Positions 13,090 to 25,566 are shown, counted from the stretch's first letter. The stretch is DNA of 64,000 nucleotides from Phyllostachys edulis (GCA_036346405.1 CM070558.1:62001-126000), one strand, 5' to 3'. A program made the numbers and translations. Notes: generated by a model from the letters alone, not told the origin.

Positions 13090-13686
13090 TGTTACGAGCA
13101 GATACCAAGCTAATCCCGGTGAAGGTCACTGGACAGATGTGAAAAACATTCTTAAGTACTTAAGAAGGACTAAGGATGTGTTCCTAGTTTATGGCGGTGA
13201 TGAAGAGCTCGTTGTAAATGGTTACACCGATGCAAGCTTTCAAACCGACAAAGATGATTATCGTTCGCAATCTGGTTTTGTATTCATTTTGAATGGAGGA
13301 GCGGTGAGCTGGAAAAGTTCCAAGCAAGAGACGGTTGCTGATTCCACGACAGAGGTCGAGTACATTGCGACCACGAAGCGCAAAAGAAGGTGTTTGGATA
13401 AGGAATTTCATTCTTGAATTGGGAATGGTTCCAGTGCCTCGAGCCCAATGGATCTCTATTGTGACAACAATGGAGCCATTGCTCAAGCTAAGGAGCCTAG
13501 ATCCCATCAAGTCCAAACACATACTCAAAGCGTTATCATCTTATCCATGAATTGGTGGATAGAGGAGATGTTAAGATATGCAAAGTTCATACGGATTTAA
13601 ATATTGCTGATCCGTTGACAAAGCCTCTCACACAGCCAAAGCAAGAGGCACACACAAGAGCTATCGGTATTAGATACCTAAAATGA
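13090..13686 (+). pseudogene. Copia RNase H remnant and end of pol
   Basis: The frame from 13139 reads KNILKYLRRTKDVFLVYGG, then NGYTDASFQTDKDDYRSQSG and VSWKSSKQETVADSTTEVEY. These match copia RNase H with its D and E residues (YTDAS; DSTTEVEYIA). A frameshift near 13385 moves the rest (WIRNFILELG, CDNNGAIAQA, NIADPLTKPL) to other frames. The family's terminal block ends at TGA 13684-13686, 24 bases before the 3' LTR. Confidence 0.85.
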
Positions 13687-13698
13687 TTGACTCTAGTG

Positions 13699-13710
13699 CA
13701 AGTGGGAGAC
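13699..13710 (+). other. Polypurine tract of the Angela-type element
   Basis: CAAGTGGGAGAC directly abuts the 3' LTR start TGTTGGAAAT, the same arrangement as in BARE-like elements. Confidence 0.75.
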
Positions 13711-15283
13711 TGTTGGAAATATGCCCTAGAGGCAATCATAGAGATGATTATATTTCATTATGTTCATGACATTGGATAATGTGTTATCTTGTTCCTAGAA
13801 TAATATTGTTAATATTGATTATCAAGTATGTGACTTGGTTGTGAAACTCTATATTTCTGCGATAATTATTCTTACACGATCCCTGGTCGTAAACATATGA
13901 GGACACATATGAATAGACTAGCATATGTATTGGTTGATGACTATGTTTCACGAGTCATAGATATGGAGATATCAAACCAATAATATGGACACATGTTAGA
14001 GAACATGATGTTGGATAAGACCCACATTGAGACACTATTGAGATTGTTATGAATCTATGTGTCATTAGTTGGTCTCAAGCAATGATGATGTATAATCCTT
14101 AGACACGAGATCGGCATGGTTTCCTACATGTGTAAGAGCACTCTTAGGGGTTGCCAAACGCTACACCGTGAGCTGGGTAGTTATAAAGGTAGCTTTGGGT
14201 ATGCTCTGAAACATGGAGAGGAATGTATTTGGTGGGATATGGGATTTGCCCTCATAACATAACAGGAGAGATGTCTCGGGCCCTCGTTGTGATCGGATAA
14301 AGAAAGTGCATGGCCATGCCACTAGTAGTCGAAGTGTTCGACCACGTAAAGTTATCGACACTCGATCGAGAAAGTATTGAGCAGTCCATGGATGACACAA
14401 CATCTCACGGAGTTCAACCAGATATCGTGAGGCAAAGGGAGAATACATGAGTAGGTCGCTTAGTTCGACCGACTATGGATGGTCGTATGGAGATACAAGC
14501 ACATCGAGAGGCGGTCGAGCGTAATCACAGAGTGGTGAAACTAAGTCGTAAGGAGTTACGAGTTGGTCGTGATCAAATCTGAATCTGGTCATTATAGAGA
14601 TAGGACCTGGTCGTAAGTGATGAGGACCTAGTCATATATCATATTGCATTAAGGTTCGTCGATATAATTTGTGTGTATTAGGGAATCGATATGTTACGCT
14701 AGAAGCCGCTACAACTCGTGATCGGAAGCGGTTTCGAATCACAACCGAACTACACATGAACCTCTGGTCACACACTTAACGGGTTGGAACAAACCGATGC
14801 GAATACGATTAAATGGCGTGTTTGGATAGGATCCGCCACGAGCACTATATAAGGAGGTGCATGAGGCTATTGGGAGATGCGCGTGAAACACCACCGAAAC
14901 CCTAGCCGCCATCTTCTTGAGAGCTCCACCGTGCGACTTGGTGCCGCACACGGCATTCGGTTGTTCCTTCCTGGGCGTGTGGATACCGAGAGGCGCTACT
15001 ACGATTGTTGCGCTTTGAGGGCGATCCGCGATCTTCACAAGGAACCGCAGAGCGTTGCTAGAGGAGCGATCGACTCGACCCTTTGCATCGACTTCTTTGG
15101 ACATTGGACGATCGACTCGACCACTACATCGGCGTGCTCTTCGTTGGACCGGCCGCTCCAACCCTTCTTCCATTGCTCTGCTGGCGTCGGTGGTAACGAT
15201 CCGTGATCATCTACTTGCTTGGCATCTGTTTGCGTGGTAGAAATTTTGTTTGTAGCTATCGTAGCCTACCCCGTGACCTAACA
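13711..15283 (+). repeat. 3' LTR of the Angela-type element
   Basis: 1,573 bp from TGTTGGAAATATGCCC to GTGACCTAACA, with TATA at 14845-14853. Compared with the 5' LTR the first ~400 bp differ at only a few positions. After about 14250 there are more than 15 short indels, many at CTG, CTGG or CCTG words (for example CACCTGGAG against CACGGAG; ATCTGACAC against ATCGACAC). Confidence 0.93.
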
Positions 15284-15288
15284 AAAAT
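15284..15288. repeat. Target-site duplication AAAAT (right copy)
   Basis: Identical to 6831-6835, directly after the 3' LTR terminal CA. Confidence 0.85.
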
Positions 15289-15779
15289 CTCGTTCGATGT
15301 GCTGATAATTATCCTGTTAAATATAGTGGCAATCCAGTCCTTGTTGGGGTTGCTGTTCCATGATATCTTCGGATGCTAATTACGCATAATACGATTGAAC
15401 TCCAGGACAACTGAAAATAACCAAAAGAAATCCAATAAATCCAAATGCATTCAAACCAACGAAAGCACTTTGAAGGATAACAAACATATCTAATGACAAC
15501 TCAACAGAGCGACTAGGCCCTATCTTTGAATATGGCGTGGAAGACTCTCTGATCGACCAGGCCTATACGTCTGTAAGCCCCATCGACCAGAGACTGGTCG
15601 TAGATAAGCTTACGACCAGAAGATGGCAGTAGAGAGGCTTACGGCTAGGAACTAATCGTGAGGACACTTACGACCAGGAGATGGTTGTAGTAGCTATGGT
15701 GGTCGAATCTATGGAAGTCGTAGAGGCTACAGTAGTCGCAGAAGGATAAGACTGGGAGGTCGTGGGAACGCTACGACAT
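15289..15779 (-). repeat. Continuation of the minus-strand LTR after the Angela insertion
   Basis: AT-rich sequence to about 15530, then ACTGGTCGTA/TTACGACC words (15540-15740) like those near 4480-4555. No coding motif. By position it is the same old LTR as 5277-6835; direct homology to a better-preserved copy is weak here. Confidence 0.4.
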
Positions 15780-16299
15780 GGGGAGGTTGTGGGGGTACTG
15801 TATCTAGGGTAGGTCCGAAAAGTACTATAATAGGGGAGATCCTGAGAGTGCCATGACCAAAGGAGGTCGTGACAGCGTTACGACCTGAGGAGGTCATGGA
15901 GATGCTAAGACCTGGAAGGTTGCGGGAAACGCTATGACTTGGGGAGGTCGTAGAAGCGTTATGACCAAGAGGGTGGTCTTTGTGAAATGGGAGATCATGA
16001 GCTAGAAGGTGGTCTTTCTAAAAAGGGAGGTCATGACCATGGAGGTGGTCTTTGAAAAAGGCCAAGAGGGTGGTCTTTGTAAAAGACCATGAGAGCGGTC
16101 TTGAGAAAGAGGTCCTAAGGTCAAGGAGGTAAGGTGCGATGAAGTGGGGCCGTCCAATCTGATCGGATGGTCCACAAGAGGTGAGGACGCGGCTAGATAG
16201 ATGGTCTTGATCATGAAGGTGATCTAACGATGGGGAGGTCTGGACCCTCAGATCCAAATGAAGGGAGGTCTGGACCCTTAGATCCAAGCGAGGGGAGGT
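15780..16299. repeat. GGAGGTCGTG-type array, left part
   Basis: Imperfect 30-45-bp units carrying GGAGGTCGTG(A/G), ACGCTATGACC and GGTGGTCTTTG; the last units before 16299 are 30-bp GAGGTCTGGACCCT(C/T)AGATCC repeats. The same two unit types resume after 28736, so solo LTR A interrupted one continuous array. Confidence 0.7.
16295..16299. repeat. Target-site duplication GAGGT (left) of solo LTR A
   Basis: GAGGT at 16295-16299 precedes LTR A and GAGGT at 28737-28741 follows it. GAGGT is a frequent word in this array, so on its own the match is weaker than for unique flanks. Here it coincides with exact TG/CA termini on both sides. Confidence 0.75.
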
Positions 16300-17235
16300 T
16301 GTAACATCCCAAAGTGCTGTTACCAATTTAAAAATTAATAAAGTTATTATTTTGATGGATTTTCTGAAATTTGAAAGAGTTTGATTGCTTCATTTGAATT
16401 TCTAAAGTTTTAAAAGCCAAAAATAAAATTTATTAAAGTGTTCGAAGTTGTATTTGAGTTAAAGTTGAAAAATAAAAATTTAATTAATTTCTAGAATTTT
16501 AAAAGCTTTTCCCTAATTATTTTAAAGCTAAAACAAATTTAATTGCAAAAACTATTACAAAATAATAGTTGGAATTATTTTATTTAAGTCCAAAATAACT
16601 CTAGGAATTTCTATGAATTTTGCTAGAATTTTTGGATTTATTTTGCTATTTTCTAAAGCTATTTTGCTTTATTTGAATTAAATCAGTTGGAAAATCTTTA
16701 GAAATCCCTTCATCAGTGTTTGGGCCGAATTCCCCTTCGGCCCATTCCCTTCCTTCGCGCACGCGGCCCACACGACCTGCTCGCCCGCGCGCTCTTCACA
16801 TCATCCCGCACCAGCCGTCAGATCTAAAATAGACGGTTTGATTTTGCTGGAACCTTCGGACGGTTCGAACGTCTCACCAAGCGAGGACCATCGATTCTAA
16901 ATTGAACGGCCATCACTTCGCCCGTTCCTTTCCTTTCTTCGCAGTCGCTGACAGTGGGGCCCGCTATAGTGTGTCGTCCCCGTTCTTTCCTTCTCCCTCA
17001 CGTTGCATTCTTTTTTTTCGCCGCGCTGTCTACCATGGACATGATTCAAAAGCTTTCCAAAACCAGGCAGATCCAGCCGCATCCCCTTTGATTCCGCACG
17101 CATTAACACCGCTGCATCAATCCACACTCGACGCAGCATTGTCCCTTCATTTCTCTGCCCCAAATCCCCTAAATCTCGTCAGAGACCCGCTCGGGCCTTC
17201 GTTCTCTCCACGCCGCCTCGGCCACTCCCACACCC

Positions 17236-17243
17236 TATATAAA
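17236..17243 (+). promoter_or_regulatory. TATA box of LTR A
   Basis: TATATAAA inside CACCC-TATATAAA-GGAGCC, 936 bases from the LTR start; the A2 copy has TATAAAAG in the same context at 32197-32204. The expected start is about 30 bases downstream. Confidence 0.6.
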
Positions 17244-17994
17244 GGAGCCCCAGGTGTGCCTTGGTCACTGCATCATAGTGCCACCACCCATTGCTCTCCT
17301 CCTCTCCCCTAGCACCCCAATTCGAAGCTTCTTCGCCACTGGCCAAGTTTGCTTCTGTAACATCCCAAACAATGGTGTATGTTTCAAATGTAATAAAATG
17401 AGGATAAATTAAAACTTTTTATGCCTCATGATGTCATTTGAAATTTTCTGGGAATTTTTCCCTAGGGTTTCCTATTTTTTAAGATCAATGTTTCTATTGA
17501 TGGAAGCTTTAGTCCTTGAAAGCTCCATAATAAAATATTGTGATAATCCCATGGAAATATTTTTCCTAGCTTCTAGATCATCCTAGTAACCTCTCTGAAA
17601 AATCTCATAATTTTTAGATTTTATTTGCTATTTCTAAAGAGCTAGTCAAACCAGTGTGAACTCTGGTCAAACCCCTAGGACAGCCTCTTGTGAATTTTCT
17701 AGAGAGCAATGCAATGCATGAAAATTCCTAGAAAAATTATGCAAGGTTGTCCTCTGATCCAGTAAGCTTCCATAAAAATTTCAGAATTTTTGGAGCTTCG
17801 AAACTCTCTCTAAAAATTCACAAACCTTCTCAGCCTTTTGATCAAAATCAGAAATCACTATTCCTCTGACCGGACCATACTCGGACTCGAGCCGCACCAC
17901 TCATCTTGTTGGCTCGACCCAACCTGCTGACCGCGCTGATCGTCAGCCATCCGATGGAAAATCAGCGGTCCTGATCGCGTACCACTTCAGCCAG

Positions 17995-18002
17995 TATAAA
18001 AA
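17995..18002 (+). promoter_or_regulatory. TATA box of LTR B
   Basis: TATAAAAA after CAGCCAG, 640 bases from the LTR start. Downstream sequence is GC-rich with GGTGAG words (18528, 18689) that look like splice donors. Confidence 0.55.
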
Positions 18003-19469
18003 GTCCTCGCACAACGTCGACCATTGGATCTCGATCCAATGGCCCATGTAAACCCTTCGCTCGATCTCGCGCTCGCGGCAGGTCATCAAGGCGTCGCGAG
18101 GCCCACTCGTCAGACCTTTCTTCCTCCTCGTATTGGGCTTCGCTTTGAAAGCCTCGCGCCCGCAGCAGCCTTGACTCGCCTCCGTCAGCGTCTTGAACGC
18201 AGCGTCAATCCACCGCCCCTCTCGGCCAATCCCTAAGCTCAGTCAGTTGACGTCGCTCCCATTTCCGTCGTCGCCTGGGGATAATACTCTCTCTCTTGCC
18301 CGTTGGAAGTCATTCCTCCTCTCGGTGGCTGAGGAGGGAGACGCTTGTGCGAGCTGCTCTCTCGGGTGAGCTTTCTCTGCGTGGTTTCCGCTTCTTCCTC
18401 TTCCTTCACCGCCCTCTTGTGCGCCGGTTTGAGCCCTTGTCTTCTTGTGTAGCCTGAGGAAACGAGGCGCGCTCCCTGCTGCTCCAGAGCATGCACCCGA
18501 AGCCGCCGCCGTGCCAACTCCGTGTTCGGTGAGTTTTTTTTCTTGCTTAAGTGCGTCACCGTGCGCCATTTAGTCTAAGGAAGAGATCCCCTCAACCAAT
18601 TTTGACCTTCGGTCACAGGAATCATCGGAATCAAACTTTTCCCCATTTTCGGCCGCTGGAGCTCTTTTCTTCTCCGACGACGGCACGGTGAGTCCCGGTT
18701 AAATTCCTCGCTTGTGCACCATCTTTGGACCCTACTGATCCCCTCCATACCTCCAGTTCCGGCCCATTTGGCTCAGGTTGAGCTCTCCTCGGTGAAGTCT
18801 TGCTTGCATGCGTGTTCTTCGTCGCCGACACAGAACGCCCCGTTTCTCTTAAGTTCTTGCGGTTTTCAAAATAAAAGTAACCATTTGGCCTTATAGAGAA
18901 TCCAAAGCTTAACGATATTTTGAAAATTTGGAGAGTTCAAGCTGGAACTAATCAAACCTTAACTAAGCTTTTTGTTGGTGTTCCTTGGGTTCACGGCTCT
19001 CTGTTGTGTCTTCTTTGCCCTTGGGTGTCGGTCCTCAAAGCCTCTCTGTGTGCCCCTGGTTTGTCTCTTCTCTTTTAACTTCCTTTGTTGGCTTGAATCT
19101 CTTTGAGACCTGGACCTCTCCTTCTCTCTCTTATCTCCCCTCTGTTTGGACCTCTCCAGTGCTTGGGTTTTCTGATAAGGACCCAGCTCAGTTTGTGTTT
19201 CAAAACCTCTTTGGTCTCTCAAGCCACGCTTGGTTTTGCTTCTTTGGACCTCCCGTGGACTTCTCCACGCTCTCCCGAACCCCCGAGTTCTCTTGGGCAC
19301 TCCAGAGTTTCTCTGGACCTCCCAGTGCCCTTTTTGGGACCTTCCTAGACTTCCTCTTGTCTATTTGAACCTCCCTTGTGTTCAAATAGACCTCCTCGTG
19401 GCTATTTGGACCTCCCTTTGTCCCTACAAACCTTTTGTTGTCGTACGGACCTCCTCAGCGTCCTTTAAG

Positions 19470-20225
19470 ACCTCCCCCTTATTGAGATCTGGCCGTTAGG
19501 ACCTCCTCTCTAGAGATCTTAGCTGCACAAACCTCCCCCTTGTTGAGATCTGGCCGTTAGGACCTCCTCTCTGGAGATCTTAGCCACACAGACCTCCCCC
19601 TTGTTGAGATCTGGCCGTTAGAACCTCCTCTCTGGAGATCCTAGCCGCACAGACCTCCCCTTGTTGAGATATGGCCGTTAGGACCTCCTCTCTGGAGATC
19701 TTAGCCGCCTGAGACCTCCCCTTATTGAGATCGGCCGTTAGGACCTCCTCTCTGGAGATCTTAGCCGCCTGAGACCTCGCCCTTGTTGAGATCTGGCCGT
19801 TAGGACCTCCTCTCTAGAGATCTTAGCCGCCTGAGACCTCGCCCTTGTTGAGATCTCGGCCGTTAGGACCTCCTCTCTGGAGATCTTAGCCGCCTGAGAC
19901 CTCCCCTTGTTGAGATCGACCGTTAGGACCTCCTCTCTGGAGATCTTAGCCGCCTGAGACCTCCCCTTGTTGAGATCGGCGTTAGGACCTCCTCTCTGGA
20001 GATCTTAGCTGCCTGAGACCTCCCTTGTTGAGATCTCGCCGTTAGGACCTCCTCTCTGGAGATCCTAGCCGCCTGAGACCTCCCCTTGTTGAGATCGGCC
20101 ATTAGGACCTCCTCTCTGGAGATCTTAGCGCCTGAGACCTCCCCTTGTTGAGATCTGGCCGTTAGGACCTCCCTCTTGGAGATCTTAGCCGTCCAGGTCC
20201 TTCCTTCGTTGGATCCATAGGTCCA
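19470..20225 (+). repeat. 12-copy tandem array, ~61-bp unit, in U3 of LTR C1
   Basis: Each unit holds GGACCTCCTCTCTGGAGATC, then TTAGCCGCCTGAGACC, CCCCTTGTTGAGATC and (T)GGCCGTTA. Unit starts (ACCTCCTCTC) fall at 19501, 19562, 19623, 19683, 19743, 19805, 19868, 19928, 19987, 20047, 20107 and 20167. Lengths of 59-63 differ almost only at GATCTGGCCG (variants GATCGGCCG, GATCTCGGCCG, GATCGGCG) and at CTGAGACCTCGCCC. Any ORF here is repeat-derived. Confidence 0.95.
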
Positions 20226-20920
20226 GACCTCCTTAGCGCTTGAACCCATCTTTGACTTGTGGCTGTATTGCTTGAGGCTTTGCCTCCCTCACCTTAGGAC
20301 CATCCGATGTTGTTCGGATGGCCCGATCCTAAGGGCACGTTAGCTTGGTCCGAACGTTCCTTTCCTTTCTGGACCGTTGAGGTCCTTCCCTTTGAGATCG
20401 TGACCGTTAGATCTCCCTTTTGGAGATCTACCCGTCAAGACCTCCCCTACACCCTTTGATCGGGACCGTTGAGGTCCTCCCCTTTGAGATCTTAACCCTT
20501 AGACCTCCCTTGTGCAGGTCTGAGTGTCAGGACCTCCTCGTTGTGAGCTTTGAGGACCTCTTGTCCAGGACCTCCTCTTGAGTCCTTGGACCTCCTGTCC
20601 AGGACCTCCCCCTCTGAGTGTCTTGGACCTCTTGCCCAGGACCTCACAGTGGTCTTTGGCGGAGACGATCCTTGCGGTGGGGCCACCTTTTTGACCAGTG
20701 GTACCCCCTTTTTGACTGGCCCCACTTGCCAACCTCTCTCCACCTTGTAATTATTGCTCTTGCCTCAGAACTCTGCATGCATTTAATAGGTGTCGGGTCA
20801 CATTAAATGCAGTCACATCTGAGGTACTTTATTTCAATTCTTTTAGGGCAAGCCACGCCTAGTTGCCCCGATTGCCAACACGCCATCGAGCTTCCTTGTG
20901 GTGCACTCCACCAACTCGGC

Positions 20921-20928
20921 TATATATA
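20921..20928 (+). promoter_or_regulatory. TATA box of LTR C1
   Basis: TATATATA in CTCGGC-TATATATA-GCTGGGC. LTR C2 has TATAAATA in CTCCGGC-TATAAATA-GCCTGGG at 58197-58204, preceded in both by TGCATTTAAT/CGCATTTAAT and CACATTAAATG(C/T)AGTCACATC. Confidence 0.65.
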
Positions 20929-22058
20929 GCTGGGCGGGCAAGCCTTTGTAACTTTGTTGCTCATTTCTTCCTTGTCTCCCTTTGGTTTTCTTCTTGCATA
21001 AGACCTCCCTGGGAGCTCGTTGAGGGTGTGTTGAGTTTCTTGGTTTTCCTTTCTTCTTTGAGTTGGTTTGTGTTCCTTGGAGCCTTTTGAAGTTCTTTGG
21101 CTTAGTGTGGTTTTGCTTATTTGGTTTTCTTGCGAGCGTGTAGATCACGAGTTTGAGGAGATCTTGGACCCGACTCTCTCTCTTGAAGGCTCTCCTTTGC
21201 TTGACCAAGGCAAGCCATGAGACCTCCTTTGATCATTTTGAACCTAGTTTTGCTAATGTATTTTGGTTTTACTTATCATGCATGGCTATGTTTATGAGAA
21301 AATGGTTTGAACATGTAGTTATTTGCCTACTTGTTGTTATGCCTCCTTCATACTTTGTCCCTAGCATGTTGTCATGTTCACCTTAGGAGCCTTAGGGTGG
21401 ATATTTAGTTGGTGTTCTTTGTTATTTGCCAACATGGGGCCGTTAGGTCTTTATAGCCTTGCTTAGAAAACGTGGTTCGGTCGTATCATGCTTCATCTCT
21501 AATAATCTTGACTAATGACTTATGAAATGTGTGGTTGGTGCCACTGTTGAGCAGCTATGGCAGGATGCCTAAGCTATGTTGACTATGGTGTGAGACCACT
21601 TGGTTAAAAATTGTTGTGCCAAGACTGGGTGGTCTTTTGACATGGGTTAATACAAATTATTTTGCTGAGGCAAGAAGGCAGGGAGTGAGTAGTGGGTGCT
21701 GTGCACACTTGGTGGTGGAAGTCTTGCCTTAGCACAATTAAGGACTTAACTTTGTGTCTATTGATCTGGGCCAAACAATGCAACCCCAAGATCATTTTAT
21801 GGGAATGGTCTAGGCTGAATAATTAGCAATGGGATGGCTTGGGGCTGTTGTGGTTGAGCGTGTGATTCGTTGGCGCAAGAGGGGGCACCCCATAACCCTG
21901 TGGAGTTTTAGACCGTAGGAGGGGATTGCGAAACCTTAGTGAGCAGCCCGAGTCAGTTCAAAGCTTTGTAAAGGCCTTACCGCGCTCTCTAGACTGCTCA
22001 CCTTAGGAAGTGAGCAAGGGTGATCGGAACCCGTCTCGCTAGAGAGATCGTGGATTGT

Positions 22059-22130
22059 GGGTAAAGTTGTACACCTCTGCAGAGTGAAAAATCTATTCGA
22101 ATAGCCAAGTCCTTGGTCATGGACATGCTC
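22059..22130 (+). other. Conserved palindromic U5 block, LTR C1 copy
   Basis: GTGGGTAAAGTTGTACACC is followed by the 10-bp palindrome CTCTGCAGAG (22075-22084), the perfect 12-bp palindrome CTATTCGAATAG (22093-22104) and GTCATGGACATGCTC. The same series, in the same order, occurs in every gypsy LTR family of the window. Its position downstream of the TATA box puts it in the RNA leader. Confidence 0.8.
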
Positions 22131-25100
22131 AGTGAAAATGGTGCAAGGGGTAGTTGTTTCAAAAGCTTGTGCCACTGGACACTTCAGCGAGATGCCTTGG
22201 TTTTGCCTCGAAGAGACCTTGGCCGGTTCCAGAGGGGTCAAGGTTGGCTCGGGTTATGGTTCAAGGGCTGGTTCGAACCTCTGGAGTGGGTGCTCCAGAG
22301 TGGGTTTTGGGTGAGGACCTGGCCACTGGTGTGACCAGACCTCCCCCATTGTTGTTGTGGATGTGAGTTGGTGCTCACTCCACATTTTCTTCATCAAATG
22401 TATTATGTACTATTGTTTTTCCTTGCTGCTCTTCAATCTATTACTATTATTATTGTCCAAATCTGGCTTTGCGCAAAACTAACCATACAGCTCTCAATTG
22501 GTAAGCCTTTGCATGATTATTATTGCATAATTGCTCTCGTGCCTTCTTGAGTACATTCAAAGTACTCATGGCTTAAGCCCCTGTGTCAAAGCAGACTATG
22601 AAGATGATCAAGTGCGAGGCGGTATGGACCTCTTTGAGGAGGAGTTCTTCGACGACTAAGCTACCTAGGACGTCCTCCACCCGGCGACTGTGGTGCTTGT
22701 TGGGATGGTCATGCTCGCTTTTGGTGTGGGAGCCTTAGAGCTCCTGGTTGCCGGTTGTAAGTCCTTGCTTTGGTTTTGTAAGCCCTTAGTGGCAGACCTC
22801 TTGTTAATAAGCTTGACCATAAGGTCCTATTATATAAAGTTTAATTTGTCTGCTTCATCTTTGTTTAACCTCGTGGTTGTGATCTTAGCTTGTGTTCTTG
22901 TGTGAGCTAGCTCTGTTGTCCTGGGACTAGCTCGGATGCACAGGGGCAGGACCTCCAGGATGTCCTACGGGACTTAACACAGGAGGTCTGCCGGACCTCT
23001 TGTGATGTACTTGGAGGTGCTACTGAGGGGTTGCTTGGCCAAGACCTCCAGGAGGACTTAAAGACCTCCTGGGAGGTCAGTGGCGGGCCAAGAACTCCAG
23101 GGGGTCCTGAAGACCTCCTGGGAGGTCCTGGCAGACCTCCTCGGGAGTGCACCATGCGCGGCTACCACTCCTTCACATGGTGGCTCCGCAGCGCAAAAAA
23201 AAAATGGTCCTCTCGGACCTCCCGCGGTGCATCATAGGGTGGGACATCACACGACCCAACTCCGGCAACCTCCCCACCTCCGGGTCATCGCAGTGAGTTT
23301 CGAACCCCTGTTGCCGTCTGCTTAATTTGTCATGGCGTCTCTTTTCCGCGTTGTGCCATGTTTCCCGTAGCTCCCACTCCGCCCCTCGCCATCGCGCCGC
23401 CGCGTCGGACCACCGTTGGCCTCGCCGCTGGTGCCGTCGGGTGTGCAAGGTTGTGGGCTTTCCATTTTGACCATTCACTCACGCCGCCGTAACCTTTGGT
23501 TCACGGTGTTTTCTTAGAAACTTCGCATTTGTTGCCACAACGTGGCACGTTCCGACCGTTACTGTAGCGAATCATTAGGAATAAATTGCTATCTTAAGCG
23601 CGGGTTTCTGTGTAGATCTGGTAATGTTCCGCTGACAGGTGGGCCATAGGCCGGTTAAGTGGTAGTTAAAGTGGAGTTCTACGCTTTCCCTTAAGGAAAA
23701 CGTAATTCTATTACGCCTCAGAGTTAGAGTACGTTTCCAGTTTCGGAAAGCGTATTTCTGGCTGGAGTCTGGGTCAAATTTGACCAGGTCAGACTTTGAC
23801 CGTGGCCCCACTGGTCAGTGAGTATGGCTAGGTTAGGCTGAGTATGAAAAGTATTGTATGTTTATATAAAATCCGAAAATGCTTTATTTATGTACTGTTA
23901 ATTGCTTTAAACTTCAAAATGGCATAACTAATTCCTTTTTGCTCCAAAATTGATGGTTCAAATTTTGTTAGTTTCCTTTTAAAATGTACTTTAATATAAA
24001 AATGGGTTGAATCATGTTGCAGTTACAGAAAACACTTTTGGCAAAATTACTTTAGGATTAGTAATATTGTTGCATTACAAATTGCTTTAACTTCAAAAAT
24101 GCATAAGTATTTCTCTGTAACTCCAAATTTGGTAAACTCAATTTTGTTGGATTCCTATGTTACTGACATTTAGTGTAAAATAGGTTTTGAGCATGTTGCT
24201 ATCTCTAAAAATCTGATTTTTCTTATGTCATGTGCACTACTTTCATAAATTTGAAAAATCATAGAAAATTCATCTTAACTCCAAATGAGGTGAATCAAAT
24301 TCCATTGTTCATCTCATGTGGTGCTCTGCCTACCATAAAAATTTCAAGTACGCCTCTGCTCTGGAAATTTTCACCAAAATAATTATTTCGGATAAACAGT
24401 AACCGGTAGCAATTTATTTGGATTTTTTTGGAAAACTGACTTTCAAACTGCCATAACTTTTGCATAGAACATCCAAATCAATTGATTCCTATTTCTAAAT
24501 TCACCTAAAAACATGCTCTACCTTCTGCGAATTTTTCATGATTTTTGGATGAATTTAAATTTTTGGATCTTTTTGGTGTTATTCGTTCTTATTGTGCTTT
24601 TGACTTCTTTCGGTAGGTTTCGACGATCCTATTGTATACGAGAGTGATCCTCTGTAGCAAGAAAATCATCCCCAGCAAGGCAAGCAGTTTGATCATAAAT
24701 GTCCCATTACTTTCAAAGTCTAATACTTTGTTTACAAATTGTATGTATGCATGCTTTTGTGTCAAAGTTTATTTTCCCGATTAGAGTTAGTTATTCCTAT
24801 TGCATGGTTGCCCTTAAATTGTTTATCCCCTGCCACTAAACATAAGGTATTAATCTTGCCGGTGAATTAGAGCCCGGTGGTTGAATTATGCTCTTTTATT
24901 GTCTTTGCGGTGTCATGCTTAGAAATGCTTAGCTACCGGTAGAATTGGGCAACTATCGATAACCTTGATCACACAAAATTATTATTATCATTATGCTCAG
25001 CACCTTGTGCTTTGTTACTTTGTAAAGTTAAAAACTGAAACTGAAAATAAAATGTTTGAGACTTGGGCACAATGGTTGATGGTGTGATCTTATGGTGTGA

Positions 25101-25566
25101 CTAGACTAGTGCCCGGGTCAACAAGGACCGAGTTACTTGTGTCACTAAGCCAAGCGATTTTAGCGTGCTAACCACATGAGAGGGATATGGGACCTCTCTT
25201 GACTTAGTACTTTGGCGTGTGTTAGCTCCGAGTCGCAGGAGGTTGTGTGTGTTGTGTGGAAAAAGAAATGACTTGTGTTGTGTTATTGGGTGTGCGGTGG
25301 TGGAGTTCCTGATAGGTTCTCCACATCAAGGGGCATCCGCAGTTGCTTCGGCTGGGCCAATGTCCCGACACAACATGTGGGTCCTCCGTGGGAGCCCCGT
25401 TTGCACACACAAGGGCGGTTCATGGAGGGTTTCACCCATGTGGGCGACTCGTAGATAATGCACAATATTGGAAATGTCTCGTAGGACTTAGTCGTGCCGA
25501 CATACCAAAGGAAGTGTGCTTATTCCAGAGGCAAAAAGGCGGTCTAACGTGTGGGTACATTGGTAC

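Larger units (their letters stand above)
6836..15283 (+). mobile_element. Complete but degenerate Ty1/copia element, Angela/BARE type (8,448 bp)
   Basis: Two LTRs of about 1.57 kb open TGTTGGAAATATGCCC, the hallmark start of cereal BARE/Wis/Angela LTRs. The order inside is PBS, gag, protease, integrase, RT and RNase H (integrase before RT, so copia), then PPT. It is flanked by a perfect AAAAT duplication. Gag-pol is broken by many frameshifts, so this copy cannot encode an intact polyprotein. The integration event itself is preserved, which dates it as younger than the minus-strand LTR it interrupts. Confidence 0.93.
18831..23251 (+). mobile_element. Solo LTR C1 nested in LTR B (~4.4 kb)
   Basis: The opening (AACGCCCCGTTTCTC, then TTTCAAAATAAAAGTAACC) aligns with LTR C2 at 48914, though the terminal TG is lost. 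It ends GGGACATCACA at 23251. Flanks CGACA (18826-18830) and CGACC (23252-23256) agree at 4 of 5. Contents: U3 with GACCTCC words and a 12-copy ~61-bp array, TATA at 20921, then R/U5 blocks identical in order to C2 (57556-60518). No gag or pol inside, so solo. Confidence 0.75.
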
